From positions 3,665,372 to 3,729,371 of the forward strand of contig JAFFJZ010000016.1 of assembly GCA_018340375.1 (NCBI GenBank): 64,000 bases of DNA. The letters are read 5' to 3'. Position 1 is the stretch's first letter. The number at the start of each line of letters is the position of its first letter. The position numbers and the translations under genes are program-made. Origin of the DNA: Gonatopus flavifemur. Its lineage: Eukaryota > Arthropoda > Insecta > Hymenoptera > Dryinidae. Of the stretch, positions 45,505 through 56,344 are shown in pieces. Under the pieces are notes generated by a model. It searched no databases. It saw only the letters and a program-made list of their open reading frames with translations, and was not told the DNA's origin.

Positions 45505-46428
45505 TCAGCATAATAACTGTTTCTTTTGGTAAAAAACCTGTTTCCCTTGTGCTATTCTTGCTCTTATATCCCTTCCGCTTTTGCCGTTTTCTGTAATTAT
45601 GCTTCCTAGATATTTGAATTCTTCCACTTGTTCAATTGTCTCGGTATCTGTTTTGATTTTCGTTCTTCTAGCTGTTTTCGCTGCTGTACACATCATGAAT
45701 TTCGTTTTGTCTTCATTTATATTTATACAATAGTTTTCCAATAATATTGTTCTCATAGTGTTGAGAATATTTTCTAACTCAGTACTACTCGTGGCAAGTA
45801 TAGCTATGTCATCCGCGAATCTCAACATACTTATATTTTCTCCCTGAATCTTCAATTTCGATTGAATTTCCTCCTTCACTTCGTTCATTGCTTCTTCTAT
45901 ATATAAATTGAAAATCAGTGGCGATAATGAGCATCCTTGGCTCACCCCTCTTCTTATTTGTACTTCTCCTTCCTGACCCTCTATGTCAATTATTGCACTT
46001 TGATTCTGATATAATTCGTATATTTTTCTCCTACCTTTATAATTTATTCCCACCTTCTTCAGGATCGCAAACATCTTCTCCCAGTTCACATTATCGAAAG
46101 CCTTTTGTATATCTACAAAACCTATGTACACAGATTTCTTCAGCGCTATCCTTTCCTCTATTACTGCCCTAAGTGCTAAAATTGCTTCTCGCGTTCCCCT
46201 ATTTTTTCTAAAATCAAACTGATCTTCTGCCAATCTACTCTCTATTTCATTTTCCATCCTCCTGTATATAATTTTGGTCGGTATTTCCGAAGCATGTGAA
46301 GTGTAACTGATCGTTCTGTAGTTCTCGCATTTGTCTGCCCCTTGTTTTTTCGGGATAGCGACAATTTTATTCTTTTGGAAATCTTCCGGTACTTCTCCTT
46401 TTTCGTACATATCTCTAATCAATTCAAA
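45505..46428 (-). pseudogene. RTE/BovB-like reverse transcriptase, copy A
   Basis: RT domain with all core motifs including FADD. Compared with copy B it has NYRTISYTSHASEIPTKIIY where B has NYRTISLTSHVSKILTKIIY, and DFRKNRG where B has GFRKNRG, so several normally conserved positions are altered. The frame ends at the same place as copy B (KKQLLC-stop). Confidence 0.9.
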
Positions 46429-46444
46429 CAGTGCGTCACGAGTT

Positions 46445-47780
46445 GTATGTATGTATGTATGTATGCATTTATTCATATTCTGTCGGCGCCCTCTTACAAT
46501 GGTTTGAAGGCGCCGCCCCCCTACAATTTACTTCCCTCTTCCAAACTCTTTCGCACATCCTTCATCAACTAAACATACAATAAAACCCGACAAAAAGAAA
46601 AAAGAAACCAGAAATCCATAATACCGTAACTACTCTGTCTCTCTCTCTCTCACCCATCTCCTCTCCATCAAGCACAACAAAAGAAAAACCATAATTTCTA
46701 CCATCAAAATATAAAAACACTCATTGTCTTTTCCTCCTCTTCACTTCACTATAAACTCCCCAACGTATCATTTTCCCTCCTCTTCCCTCCCGCACTCCTC
46801 TTCTTCTCCCCGTCTTTTCATCTCCCTTTCTAGCCCCATCTTCTCCTCTAGCACCTCCAGCAGTTCCGCATTATCCTTCAACGCTCTCATCCGACACCTC
46901 GTACGATGATGTTTCTTCTTCTCCATATTTTATCTTCCTCTCTCCAATCTTCCATCCTCGTCCACATCTTCTTCTTCTCCTTCCCCCACTCCTCTTCCTC
47001 CTTCTCGCACCCTCTGCTCTCTCTTCTCCCGTCACTCGGTTCTCGGCTCCTCTCTCCTCTATCACCGCGTTCCTTCCTCGCTGACGCTTCCTCTCGTTCT
47101 CCGCTGTCTCCCTTATCCTCCACGCTTCCCTTCCTAATCGGCTCTTCCACCTCCTTTACCTCTCGCTTCTCTTCTTCCCTACTCCTGCTTCTCCCCTCTT
47201 CCGGTAGATGGCGCCTCTCCGATTGACCTTCATCTCCTCTTTTCTTCCTTGCCGACTCCTCTCCTTCCTCCCCACAATCTTCCTTATCCTCCTTGCTCAT
47301 CTCCCTTATCAGCATTTCTTCTCCCACCCCTGTCGGCTTTTCCCCTTCTTCCACCGTTGGCAGCACTTCCGCTCCCCTGTCTCCCTTCCACTCCTCCAAT
47401 ACTTCTTCCATCTTCTCCATTATTCTTTTCATCACCTCCTCTCTCTGTTTTTTACCCTCCTCCTTCATTTTCTCCTCGATCTTCTTCTCCGATTCATCCT
47501 CCCTTCTTCTTAACCTCTCTTCCACGAGTCTATCAATCTCTTCTCTCTCTTCATCACTTCAGCACGTGTCCTGAACTCCCTGTATTTCTTTTTAACTTCA
47601 CCAACCGCCTCCTCTTCACTGCTTCAGATAAATTTTATCCACGGATAAAGTAAACCGCCAACACTTTCACCTTCACGCCTCTTTTTCTTACTTCTTCCAC
47701 TTTTCTACCGCACTACTCCACTTTTCTTTCCCGCTAACTCTCACCCGACTCTACACCTTCGCCATCTTACCGGAAGCACC
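46445..47780 (-). mobile_element. ORF1-only LINE derivative inserted in LINE A
   Basis: Flanked by a perfect 16-bp target duplication CAGTGCGTCACGAGTT (46429-46444 and 47781-47796). Its 3' end on the - strand is a (CATA)n tail after AATATGAATAAATG. It contains a charged ORF1-like region and a short 3' UTR but no endonuclease or RT, so it is an internally deleted, non-autonomous derivative of a different LINE. Copy B provides the uninterrupted target sequence. Confidence 0.92.
46887..47525 (-). pseudogene. LINE ORF1-like charged coiled-coil protein
   Basis: 212 codons of almost pure Glu/Lys/Arg sequence ending in KIWRRRNIIVRGVG. The phrase RRRNIIVRGV is typical for the start of the RNA-binding part of LINE ORF1 proteins, and a long coiled-coil precedes it there. 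Upstream coding (SSEEEAVGEVKKKYREFRTR) is in another frame, indicating an indel near 47530-47560. The protein stops just where the RNA-binding domain should begin. Confidence 0.6.
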
Positions 47781-47796
47781 CAGTGCGTCACGAGTT

Positions 47797-48435
47797 CCTT
47801 CACTGAAGGCTTTTATAAGGTCCGCACTCATGCCATCTATGCCTGGCGCTTTATTATCTTTCAATTCTTTCAAAGCCTTGTCGAATTCTGATCTCAATAT
47901 CGAATCTCCCAATTCTTCCTCATCTACATCCTCCTCCTTCTCTAAAAGTGCTATATCATCGTTTCCTCTATACAAGTCTTCCAAATGACTGATCCACTGT
48001 TCTATTTTCTCTTCCGTTTTTATCAATTGTCGTCCTAGAGAGTTTCTAATCTTATTGCTTCTAGATTCCATTTGTCCGAAAAATCTTTCAATAATCCTAT
48101 ATGTTTCATCTATTTTTCCTAAATGCAATCTTATTTCCATTTCCTGACATTTCTCTTCTAACCACTGTTTTTTTTGCTTTCCTTGATTCTCTTATCACTT
48201 TATTTCTCAATGATTTGTATCGTTGCTGGCCTTCTTGGCTATCATTATCCTTGTATTTTCTTCTTTCATCCATTAATTCTAAAATTTCTCCCGTTATCCA
48301 TGGGTTTTTAGGTTCTACCCCATTATTCTTCAAAATCTTATCCGCATATTCTCCTATATTCCCCTTCATTTTTGTCCATCTCCTCTCTATTCCCAAGTCT
48401 TTCTCTTTTTGATCTCCCAACTTTTCATCCAACAT
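47797..48435 (-). pseudogene. LINE A linker region before RT
   Basis: Two overlapping frames (48435-48106 and 48140-47797) need one frameshift. They read NPWITGEILELMDERRKYKD then KVIRESRKAKK, and QWISHLEDLYRGNDDIALLE and NKAPGIDGMSADLIKAFSEG. The second part matches the beginning of the copy B reading frame. This is the region between endonuclease and RT. Confidence 0.85.
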
Positions 48436-48700
48436 TTTCTCGAATGTCTCATGTGTTTATTTTCGCTTGAGGTTCTTCAAATTCCATCTTTTCTGCATTT
48501 TCCTTTTCTTCTTCAGAGATTTGAATTTCAGAGAACATTTCATCATCAACATATTATGATATCTGCACTGGGATAAGTTTTACAGTTTTTCACTTGGCTT
48601 CTAAATCTTTGTTTCACTAATATGTAATCAATTTGGTATCTTGCTGTATCTCCTAGTTAGTCATAGAAATTTTCAATTCTTCCGCACTTCTACTCTCGTC

Positions 48701-49086
48701 TACAGCATTTTACGATTCTGAATATTTCCAAACGAAAATGAACGATGCTTGCAAACATGTATCAACTATAAGTATTGATAGACTCAACTACGCAGGGAAG
48801 GAATATCAAATACGTGCTCGCGTACTATTCCGTTCGAATTTGTAGTTCTTACGTATTTCTATAATGCAAACTTTTCTGCATACTCGTACAAGACAATACC
48901 GATCCTCTACCTTCTAGTTCGGTAGATCATAGTTGGTTAGTTTGAGAAACGTGACTGCTTCGGATGTTTTATTCCAAACTATTGCTGAAATAGGTATTTC
49001 TGTGTCGTCACTTCATGTGTTCTCACTCCAGAAGTGCAAATTCCTTCTATAATCAGGTACATTATCTCATTCCATGCGGTTTGAAG
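48701..49086 (+). other. Intron sequence, one single foldback end
   Basis: No gene. CTCGTACAAGACAATACCGA at about 48885 resembles one end of the foldback at 43923-44208. Confidence 0.5.
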
Positions 49087-49987
49087 CAGGGGAGACCGGG
49101 GATAGTTGACCATAGGGGTGAGTAGACTACCGGCGAAAATCTCGGTGAAGACGCAAGTGTCGCGTTTTTCAACTACAGCTGAATAATTTTCCTTATTAAC
49201 CGGTTCAGTGGTCAGGGACGCAAAGTCATTGTCGCATATTGTTGGGGAGTAGTAACACATTTTCACTATATGAACCATGTAAGTAAAATTTATCTTTCGT
49301 ACATGCTTTGTTGTGACGTAGACAAATTTATTGTTAATGCCTTTGCTATTGATCCAGGTATTGGTTTTATAGCTGTTCTCCATATGGCATAACATTATTC
49401 TCGAGTCACTGTTGTGAGTTAGGTTTTATATGTGATCAAGTACAAAATGACGTTTGGAGCTAGTTGACTAATTACCCGTTTCAGGGCTGGATAAGTGGTG
49501 ACCCCGTGATCTCACACTAATTACTACACGGAAAGACCGAGTTTATCAAAATTTCGGAACATAACTATGAATTTAGGGGAAAAAAGCATCACTGAAAAAT
49601 TTTCCCAGTGATTTTACCAAAAATACCAAAAGGTGATAGTCTCATGGTTATTTTTCACAGTGAATTCTTCAGTGATGTTCCACTTCATTGATTTGAAGTC
49701 ATTCTTCGAAATATTAATAAACTTGGTGTTTCCGTATATATTTGTCAACTTCCCAAGCGTATGGTCAACTAACCCCAGACATGGGGTAAATTGACCAAGT
49801 GTGAGTCATGTTAGAAAATGAATTAGATATTCATTACCATGGTTTATTTTGACATTTTTGTGAATAATTCCGAACAGCCTAATAGTGTCTCTATCAATTT
49901 CAGTAGCTTCCATACGCATCGGTATTGGAGCAGAAAAAATATACATATCCTGGCAAAAACTTGGTCAACTATCCCCGGTCTCCCCTG
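49087..49987. mobile_element. CAGGGGAGACCGGGGATAG TIR element
   Basis: CAGGGGAGACCGGGGATAGT and its reverse complement form the ends, and the inner repeats GTTGACCA / TGGTCAAC continue. The interior is non-coding and hosts the MITE 49527-49736. No clear target duplication is visible. Confidence 0.82.
49527..49736. mobile_element. CACGGAAAGACC MITE nested in previous element
   Basis: CACGGAAAGACCGAGTTTAT at the left and ATAAACTTGGTGTTTCCGT at the right, with TA flanks (49525-49526; right flank TA). Related by end sequence to 31388-31627. Confidence 0.75.
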
Positions 49988-50066
49988 CATGGCCGCTGTT
50001 AGGCGTGATTTTTCAAGGGAACATGAATCCTCAGGAACATCCGAACCACGTATCGGACGTCCAACT

Positions 50067-50289
50067 CAAGTAGCATAAGAACATTTCAAACAGTCTGCGT
50101 TCATTCTGAGATCACGCGTAGGATGTGCAGATGAGACTGTTTTGGATAAATTCGAAAAATACATTCTGAGAAAGTGCACAGAATGTACTTATCCGAAACA
50201 GTCTGATTCGAATATTCTAAGAATGTTCATGAAACATGCTCAGAATTTTCAAGAACCTGCTTGGTATTTCTAACTTGTTGTGCTACTTG
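50067..50289. mobile_element. CAAGTAGCA-ended MITE, about 220 bp
   Basis: CAAGTAGCATAAG and the complementary TTGTGCTACTTG form the ends. The interior repeats ACATTCTGAG / CTCAGAAT and AACAGTCTG / CAGACTGTTT words in both directions. Confidence 0.65.
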
Positions 50290-50426
50290 GGAATAGACGT
50301 TCAAGTACGTGTATTGGATGTTCATTTAGGTTTGGGTTTTCTTAAGGTTCTTAACATCATTTGGCGTCAATATATTTCCATGAGAGGAATTACAAGTCAA
50401 TTTCAACATTGTTAACTTTACCTCTC

Positions 50427-50523
50427 AAGAGGATGCTAGCGTCGGTATCAGACTTCTCTTTCTACACAATGATTCTGTCTCTTCGTAACCAATGATGAGA
50501 GTTACCGACGCTAGTATCCCCTT
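50427..50523. mobile_element. 97-bp MITE close to the bMERB exon
   Basis: AAGAGGATGCTAGCGTCGGT and ACCGACGCTAGTATCCCCTT are the terminal repeats. It sits only 62 bp upstream of the exon at 50586, near the branch-point region of the 35-kb intron. Confidence 0.85.
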
Positions 50524-50585
50524 AACGGAACATTGATATGGATAAAACGTAAATGCAAATTAACAAAATTAAAAATGTGTTGCAG

Positions 50586-50721
50586 ATAAAAGTTATGTCA
50601 ATGAAGGATGTGAAATTAGAACTGGAAGAAATCGAAACGCAACAACAAGGTCTGGAGAGACAAGGGGTACGACTGGAACAATTAATCAGAGATAAAACGG
50701 AATCAGAATCTTGTAGTGATG
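50586..50721 (+). CDS. MICAL-like: MICAL-like protein, start of bMERB (Rab-binding) domain
   Basis: Acceptor AAATGTGTTGCAG, phase 0, joining RRK of the previous exon to IKVMSMKDVKLELEEIETQQ. The rest reads GLERQGVRLEQLIRDKTESE and ends SCSD plus one base before the donor GTAATT (phase 1). This is the first helix of the bivalent Mical/EHBP Rab-binding (bMERB) domain, which binds Rab8/10/13/35-type GTPases. The remaining helices should follow in further exons; I looked for their WFxLxxEKN-type motif up to 64000 and did not find it. Confidence 0.9.
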
Positions 50722-52342
50722 GTAATTATATCATATATCTTATATCATATGACCGAATCAGGAATATACACAGACACAGCACAAGCATCTTCCAAATGAA
50801 CTTCAATCTTGTAAGTTCTAGAAGAATTAATCAAGAATTCTTGATAGTTATGTGACAATTCTTTTTGAATGACGAGAATTATCCATGAAAAACTCATCCT
50901 GAGTTGTCGTAAAGAATTCTAAGATGAATTCATGAAGTATCATTTATGAATACTCCTGGATCAGTCCTAACCATAGTATGTAGGTACTAACCGTTCATTA
51001 TTTCTCTTCTTGTTGAACAAAAATTTGATAAACATGTCTGATTCTTCTTCACACTTAGCTATTTCCATAGATTTTTTATTATTTTCGAAGGAGTGTTCTA
51101 ATGTTGCGAACTTTTGAGCACATTTCTTCATTCAAAAGTGCATAAGAATTCAAATTCAATTATCAACATCCACTCCTATTCTTGTCATTCAAAGAATTTA
51201 AACCGAAAAAGGAAAATGGAGAAATTTTCCGTATAGGATGACAACGCATTTTTTCAAGCCTTTAGATGGACATTTGAACAATATCCCTGGGGGAATGTGG
51301 AGTAGTAGAAAAGCAGTATATAAGTAGTTCTGATTGTGCAAAAAAAGTAGTGTATAAGCAGTTGAGAAGTAGTAAAGGAAAATACGATTACCTCTGGGAA
51401 AAACGTACGTAGGAGGGAAAATAAAAAGGGACGCGGAAAATAGACTCTAATCTATACAGGACAGAATCAGAGTGATATTCGGTGATTGAGATGTAAATTG
51501 AACGATGTTGAAAAAAGATGATTTTTGATGCAAATCCATGTCGCACGCGTGTCGACGTCTAGCGGAGAGGCGTGGTCACATCAACGAAACAACGAGAGGA
51601 AAAGAACGGAGAAGTGCGATGGTCATGTCTCCAATGTCTTGACGCAGGGAGGGGGTATGAGTGGTGGAAAGGTTGAGTTGATGGTGGGAATGAGAGGTTT
51701 TTTTCCCAGTCTACCGGTTCTATGGGTATTACATGGGGTATATCTATACTGTGGGAGTACCTGGGAGATGTTGCATCATATTACACGAGGATTTAAAATC
51801 AATAAGAAGGATATAACTGTAGAAGTACTGGACAAGTTGTGGAAAAATGGTACATAAGTCGTTGATGGCATTCTCACTTTTTATTCTCAATCTAAAGGTT
51901 CTATGGGTATTTTACGGGGTATATCTATACTGCAGGTGTTATGTCAAAACTTTTCAGTTTTTGAATAATGAGCGAGTAGTTGAAGGAATACATCTAATCA
52001 GAGTCCGATGCTCCCTTTGAAACCCCACTTCAGCTAGGAAATATCTTAAACAAGGACTAGGGAGAGGATATCATGAATGAAGATATGTTTCTTCTTAATG
52101 CTGAAATTTATTCGGATTTATTCTTGAATGAATTGGATATTCTAATTAATATTTCAAATTATATAAAAGAGGATATAACATATTCGATGACCAATTAGAC
52201 AGTGAAAATGTATATAGAGTAAGATATTAACATAATATTTTCTATAATTTTAGAATATTCTTGCTTCTCAAAAGAAGAAAAAGAGGTTTCACATATTCTA
52301 AAGACTTCTATGAACGAATTTAATGGTGTATTTTACTTTATT
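50722..52342 (+). other. MICAL-like intron after the bMERB exon
   Basis: No exon recognised. A direct repeat of about 45 bp (GGTTCTATGGGTATT ... GGGGTATATCTATACTG) occurs at about 51715 and 51893. Variants of AGCAGT(A)TATAAGTAGT recur at 51310-51380. Confidence 0.55.
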
Positions 52343-53435
52343 AGGTGTATAACTTTGCTTCCGCCGTTTCTTTCCGAAATTCGAGGCTTTATTGGAAAAA
52401 ACTGGTTATACATTTATGATTGTCCATCGCTGGCCACTACTTTCTCCCATCTTTGGGGCAGCATACGAATCCCGCGTTAAAAAAACTGGTCAACTTTTGA
52501 AGCGATCCATGAATCGATCCAATTTTTCACTTCTTCATAAGACCGGAAGTGCTGGTCAGCTAGGCCGTGTGCCATTGATCGGAACAAGTGATAGTCCGAG
52601 GGAGCAACGTCTGGAGAATACGGTGGGTGGGGTAGGATTTCCCATTTCAAAGCTTCCAAGTATGTCTTGACCACTTTCGCAACTTGGGGTCGAGCATTGT
52701 CATGCTGTAAAATCACTTTATCATGTCTCTCGTTGTATTGCGGCCGTTTGTCTTTCAATGCTCGGCTCAAACGCATTAATTGCGTTCGATAACGATCGCC
52801 TGTGATTGTTTCAGTCGGTTTTAACAACTCATAATACACTAGGCCGAGCTGGTCCCACCAAATACTGAGCATAACCTTGGAACCGTGAATATTCGGTTTG
52901 GCCGTCGACGTGGAAGCATGGCCGGGATATCCCCATGATATTCTGCGCGTGGGATTATCGTAAGGAACCCATTTTTCGTCCCCAGTCACAATGCGATGCA
53001 GAAATCCCTTCCGTCTTTGCCTTGCAAGCAGCTGTTCACAAACACACAAACGCCGTTCAACATCTCTCGGCTTCAACTCGTACGACACCCAATTTCCTTA
53101 TTTCTGAATCATTCCTATGACTTTCAGGCGTTTTGAAATGGCCGGTTGCGTTACTCCCAATGGTCCTGCCAATTCTTGTTGCGTCCGACACGAGTCTTGA
53201 TCAAGTAATGCCTCCAATTCTGCATCTTCGAAAACCTTCTCTCTTCCACCGCCATGTTGGTCTTCGACGTTAAAATCACCGTTCTTGAAGCGTTGAAACC
53301 ACCCTCGGCACGTTTTTTCACTAATAGCGGCCTCACTATAGGTATTTGAGAGCATTCGATGAGCCTCGGCCGCAGATTCCTTCATATTGAAGCAGAAAAT
53401 TACAACACTATATAATTGAATTTAATAATAGAAAT
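52343..53435 (-). mobile_element. Mariner DD34D element, decayed
   Basis: Left end TTAGGTGTATAACTTTGCTT follows TA and is a mariner-type terminal repeat. The right end is eroded: near 53390-53410 only TTGAAGCAGAAAATTACAACA remains loosely similar. The transposase on the - strand fills the interior. Confidence 0.88.
52418..53430 (-). pseudogene. Mariner transposase (cecropia-like), nonsense mutations
   Basis: One continuous frame on the - strand. The HTH part reads VIFCFNMKESAAEAHRML, SEKTCRGWFQRFKNGDFNVE and GVTQPAISKRLKVIGMIQK. The catalytic part reads VTGDEKWVPYDN, VILQHDNARPQ and YSPDVAPSDYHLF, with 34 residues between the second and third Asp (DD34D). An in-frame TAA at 53098-53100 (Gln expected, MIQK-stop-GNWVSYELKP) and a second TAA after KVDQFF (52477) precede the true end GIRMLPQRWEKVVASDGQ. 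No frameshift separates the parts. Confidence 0.93.
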
Positions 53436-53956
53436 TGAACAAAATTAGAGATTCTGTTGGCCCAAGAAGTCAGAGATTCTGATGGCCTGAGGAGTAACGA
53501 TGCTGGTGACCCGGAAATTCAAAGATTCTGTTGGCATATAATTTGGAATGAAGAAAAAGAAAGGGAAGAGTTAGTTTTATCACAAAATCCTGGAATGAAT
53601 GAAAATTTTATCATCATTGTAGATTGAATTTCTCTGGGGGTTACCCAGTAGTTAATTCAATTCGTAGGAATAGAGTGTTCATCTCTATTCATGCAAAAGT
53701 AATAGAAAAGATTGGATAATTAGGAAGTTCAAAACAAGTGATCAAAGATGAAGGGATTTAGGGAAGGAATGAGAATATTCAGGTTCCCGATGAATTCTCT
53801 CGATCAAGAAATTCATTTAATAACGAATATCATCATTGTATTCTCTGGGAAGGATTTGAGGGAAGAGGAAATTGATTAGGTGATTTTTGATGTAACATTT
53901 AAATTCAATAGGAGGTGAACCTATGGTTCTTACAGGGGGTACAGCTATTTGTATTA
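53436..53956 (+). other. Intron sequence with short direct repeats
   Basis: GAGATTCTGTTGGCC / GAGATTCTGATGGCC / AAGATTCTGTTGGC repeat three times at 53446-53540. Nothing else recognised. Confidence 0.55.
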
Positions 53957-54231
53957 TTATAAGCAACTCACAAAGAGTTCTGGAAAGTGGATTTGTATTT
54001 GATTCGTCTCTAAATGACTTGTAACTTTCGAGGACTCTAGTAGTAATTTAAATTCATTCAATTCTTTAACACTCTTTTCTAGAGTATTTTCAGGGACTTT
54101 CAAATTTTTTAGAAATGAATTCAATTTTTTTTCTTTCAGATCAAGCGTACTGGTTTGAATGCGCTGGTGTTTTTTAGCGATTAAGATAAGATTTTCTGAA
54201 TGCAAGATCTGGTTCTTGATTTCGATTTCCA
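53957..54231 (-). CDS. Unrecognised coiled-coil protein, last exon
   Basis: On the - strand a very strong acceptor (pyrimidine tract CCCCTCTTCTTTTTTTCAG) precedes a 275-nt exon ending in TAA. It encodes EIEIKNQILHSENLILIAKK, then KEKKLNSFLKNLKVPENTLE and KSVKELNEFKLLLESS, a heptad-rich coiled-coil. No family is assigned. The residue pattern (charged, no repeats, no homology to elements here) looks like a real protein rather than a transposon. It lies inside the MICAL-like gene in opposite orientation, unless the MICAL-like gene ends before it. Confidence 0.5.
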
Positions 54232-54368
54232 CTGAAAAAAAGAAGAGGGGATTCAATAATCAGGACCTTCGTTTATACAGATTTCAAATAGTTTGACAAG
54301 ATGATAATGATATTACAAATGGAAAAAAAAGAGAATTTTGTATAACTTTACATAGAAATTCTACTTAC

Positions 54369-54428
54369 TTCTGGGAGAAAATTGAAGATATAAAACCTTA
54401 AGATTGTATATATCTTTTGGTAGCTGAT
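54369..54428 (-). CDS. Unrecognised coiled-coil protein, preceding exon
   Basis: A 60-nt open segment bounded by an acceptor (TTTTGAACAG) and a perfect donor (GTAAGT) on the - strand. It encodes QLPKDIYNLKVLYLQFSPR and ends in phase 1, which matches the first two bases of the exon at 54231 to give Met. Further upstream exons were not found; the tandem array starts directly behind. The phase match and two good splice sites support it, but the exon is short. Confidence 0.42.
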
Positions 54429-54435
54429 CTGTTCA

Positions 54436-55545
54436 AAATTCACCCTCGAGGGTTCAAAACCCTCGGAAACCCTTGAAACCCAAGTTTATTATGAATCTGT
54501 GCACAAATGCGATGAAGACTGAATTCAGGTCCGCCATAATGGATTTGTGGGCTTGGATTTCCCTTCTGCCTGCAGAATCGGAGTGAGAACCCTCAAAAAC
54601 CACTCAAACCCATGTTTCATGTGAATTTGTCCATATATGTGGCAATGACTAGATCCACGTTCGTGATCTTGGATTCGAATTCAGCACCCTCGAAAACCTG
54701 TAGGACCTATATTTCATGAGAATCTGTCCACATATGGGACTATGACTGAGTTTACGTCCACCTTATTGGATCCGTCATCTGCAATTGATCTTTTGACGTC
54801 ATATTCGGATGGGGCAACCTCGGAAACCCCTAAAACCCATATCCTATGGGAATTTGTTGATGAATGCCGACACGACTGAATGCACGTGAGCCACATGGGA
54901 TCCATCATCTTGAATCTGTTTCATGACTCAAGATTTGGGTTCAGCACACTCGAAAACGCCCAGAATCCATGTTCCATATAAATCTTCGATTCGTCCTCTG
55001 GCTCCGGATTTAGACTTAGCGGCCTCAAAAACTCTTAAAAGCCGTGTTTCAAATAAATCTGTCCACAAATGCGGAAATGACTTGATTCACGTCCGCCATC
55101 TTGGATTCGTTTTCTGACTATGGATTCGATTTCGGCACTCTCGAAAACTCCTAGAACCCATGTTTCATATAAATCTGTTCCCGAATGCGGGAATGACCAA
55201 ATCCACGTCCGCCATCTAAGATTCATTTTCTGACTACAGATTCGATTTCAGCTCCCTCGAAAACCCCTGGAACCCATGTTCCATATCAATCTGGCCACAA
55301 ATGCGAAAATAACTCCATCCACGGCCGCCATCTTGGATTCGTTTCCTGATTATAGAATCGGTTTCAGCACCCTCGAAAACCCCTAGACCCGATGTTCCAT
55401 ATAAACCTGTCCAAAAATGCGAAAATGACTAAATTCACGTCCGCCATATTGGATCCACCATCTTGGAGTCGTTTTCCGACTGGAGATTCGGTTTCAGTAC
55501 CCTCGGAAACCCCTAGAACCTATCTTTCACAATAATCCGTTTATT
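54436..55545. repeat. Tandem array of about 116-bp units, roughly ten copies
   Basis: Each unit holds CTCGAAAACCCCTAGAACCC, CATGTTTCATATAAATCTGT, CCACGTCCGCCATCTTGGAT and GATTCGATTTCAGCACC in this order. Units near 54590, 54687, 54818, 54947, 55022, 55138, 55256, 55371 and 55500 vary in length (about 75-130 bp) and sequence. The internal frames on both strands are repeat products. Confidence 0.85.
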
Positions 55546-56344
55546 TAAGCCAGAGTAATGAATATTCTAAGCCCGCGGAGAAAATGACATTTATGGGGCA
55601 TTCCATGTCAAGTGTACCCGCCTAAAAACCTTCATCGCTGGAATTTTGATGAAACTTGGTGGAGTTGTTGTACTATTGGAGTACATAATTTGTGCAGAAG
55701 GGGGGAAGGAAATATCGATGGATTGCCAAGACACAGGGGCTCAAAGTTTTGGACACGTTTGTCTTCGTTGAATTAAAACTCAGTTATCATTATTTTTTGT
55801 TAATGCAAGTTATGGTTTTCGTCGGTTTTTTTCCGTTATTTCCACTAGATTTGGAGACAATTCTCCAAATTAATTATTTCTGCAAAAAAAAGTGATGTTT
55901 ATTTTTCTTTTCGATTTTTTTTAGAGATCGGCATTTTTGAAAGTTTTTTAATTACGCTCAATCGAGAGCTTATTTTCTCCCTTCAGATTCATTGGTCACA
56001 CATGATGGACTCTCATGAACTCATCAGTGAACTAATCGTTAAAGCCGGCACGACCCAGCTGCCAAGCGCGCTGAACATACTGGTCAGCCGTCACCCGGTA
56101 CGGCGATGTTGATGAAAATTTTTTTCTATAGACTACTGCCAAATGATTGATAAAATACATAGAACATGCTTTATTTACTGTAGAAATTATTCATTATCAT
56201 TATTAATATTCTCATTTTCTCATTCCTAATGAACAAATTTCGTATTTTGTTTATAGAAGTATATACAATTTTCTCACAATAACGTTATAAATAGTGTTAC
56301 AAGTTGGTGGATCTTGTGTATGGAATTGAAAAAGAATGTGTGCA

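Larger units (their letters stand above)
45130..48700 (-). mobile_element. LINE copy A: RTE/BovB-like retrotransposon, split by insertion
   Basis: On the - strand from 48700: the end of an APE-type endonuclease (QIDYILVKQRFRSQVKN, then DHNMLMMKCSLKF after a small deletion at the expected SDH motif), a linker (48435-47797), reverse transcriptase (46428-45505; FDFRKNRGTREAILALR, DIQKAFDNV, GVSQGCSLSPLIFNLY, RFADDIAILA), and the C-terminal region to 45130, where the element stops short of the 3' tail seen in copies B and C. RT and the GCETWTM...FEMWCYRRML C-terminus (clear in B) resemble BovB/RTE proteins. It is interrupted at 46445-47780. Confidence 0.9.

Noticed and set aside
47208..47653. + strand Pro/Ser/Leu-rich frames
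   Set aside because: They are the antisense of the Glu/Lys/Arg-rich ORF1-like segment.
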